Assembly: GCA_012512865.1 (NCBI GenBank)
Contig: JAAZDH010000134.1
Coordinates: forward strand, 1-24,281
DNA from: Clostridiaceae bacterium
GTDB lineage: Bacteria > Bacillota > Clostridia > Acetivibrionales > DUMC01
Length of the DNA: 24,281 nucleotides
Reading direction: 5' to 3'
Position 1 is the first letter of the stretch. Each line of letters starts with the position of its first letter. Of the stretch, positions 8,213 to 16,084 are shown one piece after another. The translations under genes and the position numbers were made by a program. Under the pieces are notes generated by a model. The model ran no database searches. It was given only the letters and a program-made list of their open reading frames with translations, and had not been told where the DNA came from.

Positions 8213-10240
8213 ATGAATAAAATATATATTTCACCGGATGGCAGGGATGAAAATCAAGGAAGTATTGAATCCCCGCTCGCATCTTTAAAAGCGGCAATCA
8301 TGAGATCAAGAGAAACAGGTATAAAAGAAATTGAAATAATGCCCGGGAACTATTACGGGGTATCGGTTGTTCTTACACGAAAAGATGACGGCTTGTCCAT
8401 AAACGCAAGTAAGGGTAATGTTACATTATATGGAGGGATTCCTATTGATGCGTGGGAAAATGTTGACGGTATTTTCCGGGCGGATATATATACAACATGC
8501 AAAAAATGGAATGTATTTCAGGATTTATATCGAAAATGCGTATTTAGGGTGCTCGAAGTTAACGGTGAACTAAGAAACCGTTCACGTCTTCCAGAGAAAG
8601 GTTTCTACAAGCATTTATCCGTATGGGACCATCAATGCCTTTCGGCATGTGATGGGCATTGGGACCCAAAACCTACAAATCACCAGCTTTACTCTCTAAA
8701 ATATAACAAAAAGGATCTTGGTACCTGGCTGGATACGGATTCTGCCGAATTGCTGGTATTTCATGAATGGAATGCATCACTGGTAGGATTAACAGGCATG
8801 GATGACCATAATGGAATCCTTTATTTCAGCAATCCGACCGACCATCCGCCGGGAGCCTTTGCCGAAAAGAATTACCTTGCTAATAAGTATATAGTTTATA
8901 ATGTAAAAGAAGGAATGACTTCTCCAGGGCAATGGTACCTCGACAAGAAAAACGGGCAGCTCTGGTACAAGCCTTTGCCGGGAGAAAAGCCGGATAATAT
9001 CAAAGCTGTTTTTCCAACCGAGCAATCCGTTATAGCACTTGAAAATGCCCATAATATACATATTAACGGAGTGACGGTAGCATTATCGGATTCACCCCTG
9101 ATAAATGCAGAGTACGGGGGTAGGGCGCTTCCCGGGGCAATACGAATTGAAAGCAGTGAAAATATTATATTAAGAGATGTGTGCGTCCGTAACACTACGG
9201 GATGGGGTGTTAAAATAAGCAAATGCTCACAAAATATTGTAATAGAAAACTGCCACTTTTACAACATGGGAGCAGGAGCCGTGAACTTTTCGGATAATAT
9301 ACACGGAAGCAATATCACAATAACAAGATGTATATGCCATGATATGGGATTGATATATCCAGGCGCGGCAGGCATTTATGGAAGCGGCGAATATAACACA
9401 ATAAGGCATTGCGAGATTCACGACACTACTTATTGCGCTATTAACGATATTGGAAACCGCTCATTAATAGAAAACAACATGATATGGAACATAAAACAGC
9501 AAATGCAGGATGGAGGGGCTATATACCTTGTTTTTGCGGAAGAAGTCATTCTTCGCGGAAATGTTGTACTAAACAACCGCAATTCAATGACCCAGGCGAT
9601 GTCTTATTATTTTGACGAGTTATGCACAAATTGTATTGCCGAGAACAACCTGTCGGTAAATGCCATTGTACCGGGGCAAAACCATATTGCTAAAAGCTGC
9701 ACATATAAAAATAATATATTCCTGGAAAATGGCTTAATGAAGATCCGTTATCCTCTTTGCTATGACCTGCATTTTATCGGCAATATTCTTATGGCTGACG
9801 AAATAATATTTTTTGGCCCTTCAAGTCATGTTCATTACCCGTTGCCCGAGAATCTGACGGAAGCGGCAAGAAAGTGCATATCGAAATATCTTGATGCGGA
9901 CGGTATTACCGTTTTCCGTGATAATGTAGTGTTGAGCAGGAACAAGCCGCCTGTAATACAGGTAGAATTTAATCCCGGGGAGCCTGAAATATATATGCCT
10001 GAAAATAACTTGTATGGTCCGCCGGGATTTTCCGATCTTGATAACGGCAATTTTACGGTAAGACCTGGATCACTCGCAGAACAAGTGAAATTCCCGGCAT
10101 TGTCGTTTAAAAATGTGGGCTGTACCGGGCAGTTTGAAAAATTGTTTAAGAAGTTTTGGCCCCAGGAGCCTAATTATATTTACGGATGGAGTGCTGAGAA
10201 GAGGACCCTGGAAGAATCGGAAGAATCCGAAGAATCCTAA
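8213..10240 (+). CDS. Right-handed parallel beta-helix protein, probable polysaccharide-active enzyme
   Basis: 675 residues; ATG preceded by GGGAGGAGG. The N-terminus (IYISPDGRDENQGSIESPLASLKAA) is the standard opening of bacterial beta-helix CAZymes (YVSPxGxDxNxGTxxxPFxTLxxA). From about residue 275 to 510 the protein is a run of 20-25-residue rungs such as NIILRDVCVRNTTGWGVKIS, NIVIENCHFYNMGAGAVNF and NTIRHCEIHDTTYCAIND. No signal peptide, so apparently cytoplasmic, unusual for a polysaccharide lyase and more like an oligosaccharide hydrolase. GH141-like or a lyase-like fold are both possible; I cannot identify catalytic residues. The C-terminus ends in EESEESEES, encoded by a 9-bp unit (GAAGAATCG/C) repeated three times. 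Position between GH3 and the sugar transporter supports a role in the same catabolic pathway. Confidence 0.85.
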   Translation: MNKIYISPDGRDENQGSIESPLASLKAAIMRSRETGIKEIEIMPGNYYGVSVVLTRKDDGLSINASKGNVTLYGGIPIDAWENVDGIFRADIYTTCKKWNVFQDLYRKCVFRVLEVNGELRNRSRLPEKGFYKHLSVWDHQCLSACDGHWDPKPTNHQLYSLKYNKKDLGTWLDTDSAELLVFHEWNASLVGLTGMDDHNGILYFSNPTDHPPGAFAEKNYLANKYIVYNVKEGMTSPGQWYLDKKNGQLWYKPLPGEKPDNIKAVFPTEQSVIALENAHNIHINGVTVALSDSPLINAEYGGRALPGAIRIESSENIILRDVCVRNTTGWGVKISKCSQNIVIENCHFYNMGAGAVNFSDNIHGSNITITRCICHDMGLIYPGAAGIYGSGEYNTIRHCEIHDTTYCAINDIGNRSLIENNMIWNIKQQMQDGGAIYLVFAEEVILRGNVVLNNRNSMTQAMSYYFDELCTNCIAENNLSVNAIVPGQNHIAKSCTYKNNIFLENGLMKIRYPLCYDLHFIGNILMADEIIFFGPSSHVHYPLPENLTEAARKCISKYLDADGITVFRDNVVLSRNKPPVIQVEFNPGEPEIYMPENNLYGPPGFSDLDNGNFTVRPGSLAEQVKFPALSFKNVGCTGQFEKLFKKFWPQEPNYIYGWSAEKRTLEESEESEES

Positions 10241-10343
10241 GGGAATATGGCCAAAAAACAGCAAAAAAGCTGAAGCTGATAAAAAAGAAAAAGTTGTCAA
10301 GAAAAGCCTTTTCCCTGCTTCTACCAAAAACGAAAAAAAAAAA

Positions 10344-11165
10344 ATGGACATATTATTTTAGAATAAAACAATAGCACCAGGTAGACAAGGCAAGGCAGGA
10401 AAATGCTCTTATTATACTGCCCGTAGTAATATTGGAGGAGCATGGGCCCCATCTGCCCGTATCTACCTGGGCTATAATCGAAACGGTACTGGAACAGCCT
10501 GTTACCGGGCAGGAAGCCTTGAAACTTGGGTTTATCAATTACGGAATACCGGACGGCAGGTATTTTTTATATAAATTACTGCCAGGTCTTTGGCTTTTAC
10601 AGGAATGCTCAAGATATTGGAAAATGCAAAGCGAGGAAATAGATTATGAAAGTGTTCCGTATTTAAATACGTTATGTATTAATGATAAAAGAGACAAGAG
10701 AGCAAGTAGAGAGAAGAGTATGAACAAAAACAAATAAAACGCTTTATATATAATAGACATAGAGGATCCCCACTTTTCACACAGCGATGTTCTACCCACG
10801 GGAATCTAAAACTATTGCCATGAAAATATGGCAGGATCCCGGAAACAGGGGCAGAAATAATATGCATATATCAGGGCCTGGCATGGAAATTTGCGGAGTG
10901 TATAATAAGTCTGGACATATTGCTCGATAGAAAAATGGAATGTATTTCGGTTGGAGGAGGAAGCAATAATGCATGTTTCTACCAGGTTATAGCAGATTTA
11001 TGCGGCAGGCAGATATTGGCGGGACCATCGGAAGCAACAGCATTCGGTAACTTGTTAATGCAGCTTCATGCTCTTGGAATAATAAATAAAAGAGAAGAAG
11101 CAAAACGCATTAAAGCCATGGTATTTAACTCGACAGACATCAAGCAATACATGCCTGTACAATGA
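10344..11165 (+). pseudogene. Chimeric remnant: creatininase-family N-terminus joined to L-rhamnulokinase C-terminal half
   Basis: From 10375 one frame reads ALIILPVVILEEHGPHLPVST, the metal-binding opening of creatininase-family amidohydrolases (P-x-G-x-x-E-x-H-G-P-H-L-P), with a TAG just upstream at 10372. Without a break the same frame becomes rhamnulokinase-like: TWAIIETVLEQPVTGQEALKLGFINYG, then LPGLWLLQECSRYWK. Kinase sequence continues in pieces in other frames: IDIEDPHFSHSDVLPT, a TAA at 10807-10809, then EIICIYQGLAWKF, CISVGGGSNN and AGPSEATAFGNLLMQ to the natural end, MPVQ, at 11165. A low-complexity insert lies near 10650-10735. At least two nonsense codons and two frameshifts make it non-functional for both activities. 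The kinase belongs to the FGGY family; RhaB is the best guess. The sugar operon context suggests it once phosphorylated the product of the pathway. Confidence 0.8.
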
Positions 11166-11220
11166 ATGAAAGCAAGAGTTGCCATTTTTGCAGATTTATT
11201 GATTTTGAAGGTTCTGTGTA

Positions 11221-11250
11221 TTGTTTTGCATATTATATTGTGATACAATA
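11221..11250 (+). promoter_or_regulatory. Candidate promoter and palindromic operator of the AraC regulator
   Basis: TTGTTT (11221-11226), a 17-bp spacer and TACAAT (11244-11249) give a plausible sigma-A promoter with a weak -35. The -10 is embedded in a perfect palindrome TATTGT-GAT-ACAATA (11236-11250), a position where a bound repressor would block initiation. The start codon is at 11412, leaving a leader of about 155 nt that contains a 19-bp triplicate. Confidence 0.45.
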
Positions 11251-11286
11251 GAGCAAACAGAATATTATTATTATTATTATATTGAA

Positions 11287-11343
11287 TTGACACTGCCAAT
11301 CTGATTTGACACTGCCAATCTGATTTGACACTGCCAATCTGAT
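11287..11343. repeat. 19-bp perfect tandem repeat, 3 copies
   Basis: TTGACACTGCCAATCTGAT is repeated without error at 11287-11305, 11306-11324 and 11325-11343. Each copy starts with the consensus -35 hexamer TTGACA, but no matching TATAAT lies 17 bp beyond the last one. The array ends 68 bp before the AraC-type regulator's start codon. Confidence 0.9.
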
Positions 11344-11411
11344 TTGTTTGCAAATATTTAACCAGGATTGCCGATGGTTAGGTTATATTGAATTGGGGAC
11401 GTGATTCATAG

Positions 11412-13607
11412 ATGAGATATAAGAGCAGCACGCAAAATGGGGACAGGATTTTTAAAAGAAGGCTTGTGCGTTTTATATCAATAATGATATTCGGTTTGAT
11501 TACAATTAATATCCTGTTATATTATTATTCTTTGAATGACCAGTATATAGAGCAGATAGAAAGGAATAACAGCATTCTTGTCGAACAGATTTCAGTTTCG
11601 TATGAAATAATCATAAAGAATATTAAAAACTCGGTATATGCTATTTCCATGTATGATAATGAATTGAAGTTTTTTACATTAAATTATAACGGAAGCATAG
11701 ATCATAAGATGCAAATACTTGAAGTTATTAACAAAATTTTAATGCTTAATGAATATATACATTCCGTCTATTTGTATAACCCGGAATATGACCATGTTTT
11801 TGATACTTACAGCAATAATATATTAAGTTATGATAAGTTTTATGATCGAGCAGTATTTGAAATTTCGGATAACAGGATGTTTTTATGCCTTGAACCGAGA
11901 GAAGTTAATACTGAAAAAGATCAAAAGAGGTTAATTTCAATTGGGAGCAAAGTACCATTTATTAATGGTTTGAAATCGGGCATTCTTATTGTAAATATCG
12001 ATGCGGATAAGTTATATGATGGAATACTGAGAAAGTATGGAGTTGATAAAAATATTAAATTTTATGCATATAATTCATCAGGAGACATAATCATTTATAA
12101 AAGTGAGATGTTGCAGGGTTATAAAACACTAGAAGATAAGAATAAAGAATATGAGAACAGGATCCTGTTCAGCAAAATTTTTAAAAGTAAATTGGACAGT
12201 ACTGCAGAATACTATTCAAAAGATTTGAAATGGACATTCGTCCTTGAATCCCAGATTGTAAGGTCAGATAGTTTTAAAAACAGGGTATATATTGTAATAA
12301 ATTATTCAATGATGCTGGTTATAGTCTGTTTAACAGTTTTAACAATTATTATTAATTTTTCCGTAAAGCCTTTAAAACAAATAATAGCGAATTATTGGGA
12401 AAAAATGTTCAGGGATTTTATGGAAGGAAATATGAGTGTTGTTAATGATGTCAGGAATGAATATATAAGCGAGAAGCTTCATATAAACGAAGGAAAGTAT
12501 GTGGTAATGCTAATAGAGTGTTCAAAAAGTGAAATAGGCAGCAATAATCTGCCAGGTTATATTGAAAATATTGTAAATCTAAAAATTGGAAATGAAACCA
12601 GCATGAATATCAAGGCAAAAGTAGCAGGAATGGATGAAGATATCATTGGAGTTATTGCCAGCTTCCAGAAGAGCGTAGAAAATAAGTTATGCTTTGACTA
12701 TATCCTGGAATTGTCCGGTAATATACTTGAAAACATACGTAATAATAGAAATAATAGAAATAATAGAAATAATAATGATGATCCCGGGAATCCGGTTTAT
12801 ATTGGCGTAAGTGAAGTGAAGACTGATTTTGGATATATTCCTGAAGCATATAAAGAAGCGCTCAAAGCTCTAAAACACAAAATCGGGCTTAATACACGGA
12901 TACTCCCATTCAATAGAATAAAGCCTGCGGATATCAGCTTTAAAGATCATATAAGTTTTTTGCAAAACCAGTTAATAAATAACATACTTGCGCTCAACAT
13001 GGAAAAAAGTATGCATTTACTTGACAGGTATTTTAAATTAGTTGAAAATGACGGTTTCTGCTACGAGGATACAGAAATCATTAAAACCCTGGAGGAATTG
13101 AAAAATACGGTCCTGGAAAGCTCAAATCTTCCCCAGCGTTTTACAAGCAATATAATAGGATATGATTTTTCTGGATTATACAGCCTTGATGAAATAAAAT
13201 CCAAGATGTCCGATTTTGTACGGGATATGATTGATGAAATGATGCGGCGCAAAAAGGAAAGTGAAAGCGGAAATAGCATAGAAGAAAAAATATTCAGATG
13301 CTTGGAAGAAAGATATGCAATGGAAGATTTCAACCTAAATATACTTGCAGATAATCTTAAAATCAGTCGAGGTTATGTGGGCAAGATTATAAAAGAGACT
13401 ACGGGAAAGAACTTTACCGATTATATTAATTATAAACGCATAATGCTGGCAAAAAATATATTAAACAATACTGATAAAACAATTGAGGAAATATCCCGTG
13501 CGGTAGGGTTTAGATATTCTTATTACTTCATAAAGATTTTTAAGGAGATCGAAGGAATAACACCGGGACAATACAGAAGCTATATATTGCAGCAGTTCCG
13601 AAAATAA
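11412..13607 (+). CDS. Membrane-anchored AraC-family regulator with extracellular sensor (YesN-like)
   Basis: 731 residues, intact. TM1 at about 18-39, an extracellular region of about 250 residues compatible with a Cache-type ligand domain (SVYLYNPEYDHVFDT; LISIGSKVPFINGLKSGILIVNID), TM2 at about 291-315, a cytoplasmic linker, and a C-terminal double helix-turn-helix at about 635-731 (LNILADNLKISRGYVGKI; TIEEISRAVGFRYSYYFIKIFKE) ending with the typical ITPGQYR. This architecture is the usual one for regulators encoded beside LplB/YtcP/LplA sugar transporters in Firmicutes, where they are thought to sense an extracellular sugar directly and activate the adjacent operon. Odd: an (NNR)n run near residue 445, encoded by AAT/AGA reiteration at about 12736-12780. 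Weak GGGGA ribosome binding site about 12 nt before the ATG. Confidence 0.92.
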   Translation: MRYKSSTQNGDRIFKRRLVRFISIMIFGLITINILLYYYSLNDQYIEQIERNNSILVEQISVSYEIIIKNIKNSVYAISMYDNELKFFTLNYNGSIDHKMQILEVINKILMLNEYIHSVYLYNPEYDHVFDTYSNNILSYDKFYDRAVFEISDNRMFLCLEPREVNTEKDQKRLISIGSKVPFINGLKSGILIVNIDADKLYDGILRKYGVDKNIKFYAYNSSGDIIIYKSEMLQGYKTLEDKNKEYENRILFSKIFKSKLDSTAEYYSKDLKWTFVLESQIVRSDSFKNRVYIVINYSMMLVIVCLTVLTIIINFSVKPLKQIIANYWEKMFRDFMEGNMSVVNDVRNEYISEKLHINEGKYVVMLIECSKSEIGSNNLPGYIENIVNLKIGNETSMNIKAKVAGMDEDIIGVIASFQKSVENKLCFDYILELSGNILENIRNNRNNRNNRNNNDDPGNPVYIGVSEVKTDFGYIPEAYKEALKALKHKIGLNTRILPFNRIKPADISFKDHISFLQNQLINNILALNMEKSMHLLDRYFKLVENDGFCYEDTEIIKTLEELKNTVLESSNLPQRFTSNIIGYDFSGLYSLDEIKSKMSDFVRDMIDEMMRRKKESESGNSIEEKIFRCLEERYAMEDFNLNILADNLKISRGYVGKIIKETTGKNFTDYINYKRIMLAKNILNNTDKTIEEISRAVGFRYSYYFIKIFKEIEGITPGQYRSYILQQFRK

Positions 13608-13945
13608 GTATCCGAAAATATGTATAAGAAGCATAAATATAAAAACTAGTTTACCTGGTTCCGGTATTGAAACAAGAATATGTTTATCGTTTATTGACAT
13701 TTTTATTATTATTACTGCAATATTATTATTTACAACTGCACCTGTGTTTATTATAATCTACCCATGATGAATGATTTCTTTTTATTTTGCGGGATTATGC
13801 TATTTGTATGCTATTTGAATAATTAATATATGCATGTTTCATATATGGTGGGAATAAGCTGGATACGTGTGTGTCGTATATGTATGTTATACCGGACAGA
13901 TTAAAACCGGTTTTTGGTTCCACCAAAGGGGGGATAAATATTACA
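13608..13945. other. Leader of the permease operon
   Basis: No gene here. It contains the promoter at 13714-13757, followed by a perfect 11-bp tandem repeat (TATGCTATTTG at 13796-13806 and 13807-13817) in the leader. No clear terminator hairpin for the upstream AraC gene was seen. Confidence 0.5.
13714..13757 (+). promoter_or_regulatory. Promoter of the sugar permease unit, matching the GH3 promoter
   Basis: TTTACA (13729-13734), 17-bp spacer, perfect TATAAT (13752-13757). The 22 bp at 13714-13735 (starts ACTGCAATATTATTATT, runs through the -35 box) are identical to 5761-5782 in front of GH3, while the spacers and downstream sequences differ. This is what a shared operator overlapping two promoters would look like. 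Confidence 0.6.
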
Positions 13946-14887
13946 ATGCATCTTGCGAGTACAAATGATACATTAAGAAGGAGTAATTATCTTATTAAAT
14001 ATATAAAAAGAAAGAAATATTTGTATTTGCTTTTAATTCCTTGCATTGCTTATTTCATTATTTTCCATTATGTGCCTATGTATGGTGTAATTATTGCGTT
14101 TAAGGATTTTAAATTTAGCAAAGGTATAATAAAGAGTCCCTGGATAGGGTTGGATAATTTTTTATTTATGTTTAACTCGAGAGATTTTCATAAAGTTTTT
14201 CTTAATTCAATTATTTTAAGCACCTTGCGAATATTGTTCAACTTTCCCGCACCCATAGTGCTGGCCATTATTCTTAATGAAATTAGGCATGATAAATATA
14301 AGAGAATATGCCAGACTATAGTTTACCTGCCGCATTTTATTTCATGGGCTGTAATCGGAAGCATGATTATTAATTTTTTGTCACCTACATGGGGTGTTGT
14401 AAATTATATACTGAAATCTCTTAATTTTGAACCAATAGCATTTATGGGCAAGAAAGAATATTTTCGTACGATTGTTGTTCTATCTAATATATGGAAAGAA
14501 ACCGGCTGGGGTACAATACTTTATCTTGCTGCGATATCAAATATTAATATTGAACTGTTTGAAGCATCTATTGTAGATGGAGCCAATAGGTGGCATCGTA
14601 TAGTGTATGTGCTGCTGCCCAGTATAAGAGGAACTATTATAGCATTACTCATTTTAAACATAGGAAGAATGATGACAAATGGCTTCGAGCAGATATTTAT
14701 TCTTCAGAACAGTATGAACCTGGATGTATCCGAGGTTTTTGAGACTTTCACATACAGGATTGGCTTGTTAAGCGGGCGTTTTTCTTTCGCTACCGCGGTA
14801 GGCTTGTTTACTTCTTCAATAGGAATGATACTGCTTGTAATAAGCAACAAGCTTGCTAGGCTGTTTGGTGAAGAAGGAATATATTAG
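13946..14887 (+). CDS. Sugar ABC transporter permease, LplB-type
   Basis: A 313-residue inner-membrane subunit of a CUT1-like carbohydrate importer. The start is taken at the ATG at 13946, preceded by AGGGGGG 12 nt away; an upstream in-frame GTG at 13871 would add 25 residues without a visible ribosome binding site. TM1 (YLYLLLIPCIAYFIIFHYVPMYGVIIAFKDF) is the classic LplB opening, followed by PWIGLDNF, five further hydrophobic segments and the EAA loop EASIVDGANRWHRIVYVLLP that contacts the ATPase. No ATPase gene is nearby, normal for this family, which often uses a shared MsmK-like ATPase encoded elsewhere. Followed 61 nt later by the second permease. Confidence 0.92.
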   Translation: MHLASTNDTLRRSNYLIKYIKRKKYLYLLLIPCIAYFIIFHYVPMYGVIIAFKDFKFSKGIIKSPWIGLDNFLFMFNSRDFHKVFLNSIILSTLRILFNFPAPIVLAIILNEIRHDKYKRICQTIVYLPHFISWAVIGSMIINFLSPTWGVVNYILKSLNFEPIAFMGKKEYFRTIVVLSNIWKETGWGTILYLAAISNINIELFEASIVDGANRWHRIVYVLLPSIRGTIIALLILNIGRMMTNGFEQIFILQNSMNLDVSEVFETFTYRIGLLSGRFSFATAVGLFTSSIGMILLVISNKLARLFGEEGIY

Positions 14888-14895
14888 GCTGAATG

Positions 14896-14922
14896 AGCTG
14901 ATTAAGCTGATTGAGCTAATTG
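14896..14922. repeat. 9-bp tandem repeat, 3 copies
   Basis: AGCTGATTA, AGCTGATTG, AGCTAATTG (14896-14922) sit between the two permease genes. If translation of the second permease began upstream they would encode an ELIKLIELIE-like stretch, but they more probably lie in the short intergenic leader. Confidence 0.6.
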
Positions 14923-14948
14923 AATATAAGAATGGAGTATTGGTTGCC

Positions 14949-15821
14949 GTGAAAAAAATTAAAATCGGTTCCCTTGGAGTTGACATTATTCTATATGTAG
15001 TTGTCGGGTTGTTTGCATTGGCGTGCCTTTATCCGTTTGTCTATGTCCTGTCTTCTTCAATAACCCCATATGAGGATTACTTAAAGGCGCCAATGAGTAT
15101 AATACCAAGAAATGTTATATTGGATGCATATTATTCCGTGCTTTCATTCCCATTGATACAGTCAGGATACAAGGTCACTGTTTTTGTTACTATTTTGGGC
15201 ACATTTATAAACCTGTTATTGCTGATTACATCGGCATACCCTCTTTCCAAGAAGGACCTAAAAGGAAGGAGAATTATACTTGGCTTTATTATTTTTACCA
15301 TGTTTTTTAATGGGGGTTTAATTCCTAATTATTATCTCGTACGCAGCCTTAAGCTACTGAATTCGGTATGGGCCTTGATATTGCCCGGAGCGATAAGCCC
15401 ATTCAACCTTATTTTGATGAAGAGCTTTATCAGCCAGATCCCGGATAGCCTTGAAGAGTCTGCTGTTATTGATGGTGCAAACGAAATCAGAATACTTGCC
15501 AATATTATTATACCTCTTTCCACTCCGGCAATTGCGACATTTGCCCTCTTCCATGCCGTAGGCCATTGGAACAGCTTTTTTTCAGCGGTTATATACCTTA
15601 ACAAGCGGAGCAGTTGGCCGCTTATGCTGGTATTGAGAGAACTTGTAATAGAAAATGCAGTATTTGAGGTTGGCCAGATAGGGGTGGATTTAACGGTGGT
15701 TACACCTTTTACAATAAAAATGGCAACCATTGCTGTTGCTATTATACCTATTATGTTGGTATACCCTTTTTTGCAAAGGTTTTTTATGAAAGGGCTTCTT
15801 TTGGGAGCTATAAAAGGTTAA
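14949..15821 (+). CDS. Sugar ABC transporter permease, YtcP-type (second subunit)
   Basis: A 290-residue membrane subunit pairing with the preceding LplB-type permease. There is no in-frame ATG near the start. The GTG at 14949 is chosen because GGAG lies 11 nt upstream and the resulting length and N-terminus (basic KKIKIGSLGVDIILYVVVG before TM1) fit the family; an open frame back to 14853 would overlap the first permease and include the 9-bp repeats. Features: CLYPFVYVLSSSITPYEDYL after TM1, SAYPLSKKDLKGR, MFFNGGLIPNYYLVRSL (a YtcP hallmark), and the EAA loop EESAVIDGANEIRILANIIIPLSTP. Intact. Confidence 0.9.
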   Translation: MKKIKIGSLGVDIILYVVVGLFALACLYPFVYVLSSSITPYEDYLKAPMSIIPRNVILDAYYSVLSFPLIQSGYKVTVFVTILGTFINLLLLITSAYPLSKKDLKGRRIILGFIIFTMFFNGGLIPNYYLVRSLKLLNSVWALILPGAISPFNLILMKSFISQIPDSLEESAVIDGANEIRILANIIIPLSTPAIATFALFHAVGHWNSFFSAVIYLNKRSSWPLMLVLRELVIENAVFEVGQIGVDLTVVTPFTIKMATIAVAIIPIMLVYPFLQRFFMKGLLLGAIKG

Positions 15822-15862
15822 CAATCAATTGTACCTTAACATTGTACCTTAACACCTGCTTT

Positions 15863-15979
15863 AGCTTTATGAATTGCCTGGAGCAAGCTTTATAAATTGC
15901 CTGGAGCAAGCTTTATAAATTGCCTGGTGTGAGATTTATGAACTAGTTTGAAGCGAGCTTTATGAATTGGCCTGGAGCA
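15863..15979. repeat. 23-24-bp tandem array, 5 units
   Basis: Units beginning AGCTTTATGAATTGCCTGG start at 15863, 15886, 15909 (23 bp each), 15932 and 15956 (24 bp each); the fourth is the most diverged. A 13-bp pair (ATTGTACCTTAAC, near 15829-15854) precedes it. The array lies between the second permease and the solute-binding protein, ending 105 bp before its start codon, and would be part of the operon transcript. Confidence 0.85.
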
Positions 15980-16084
15980 AGATTATGTTTTTGCCGGGTG
16001 GATTCCTGGCAGGGAGATGAAGAAAAAAGTCAGGTACTTAGATAATGGCAAGTATCAAAAACAAATCATGGGAGGAGATATTTT

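Noticed and set aside
11287..11343. CRISPR array
   Set aside because: Three 19-bp copies are directly contiguous with no spacers; the same holds for the other tandem arrays.
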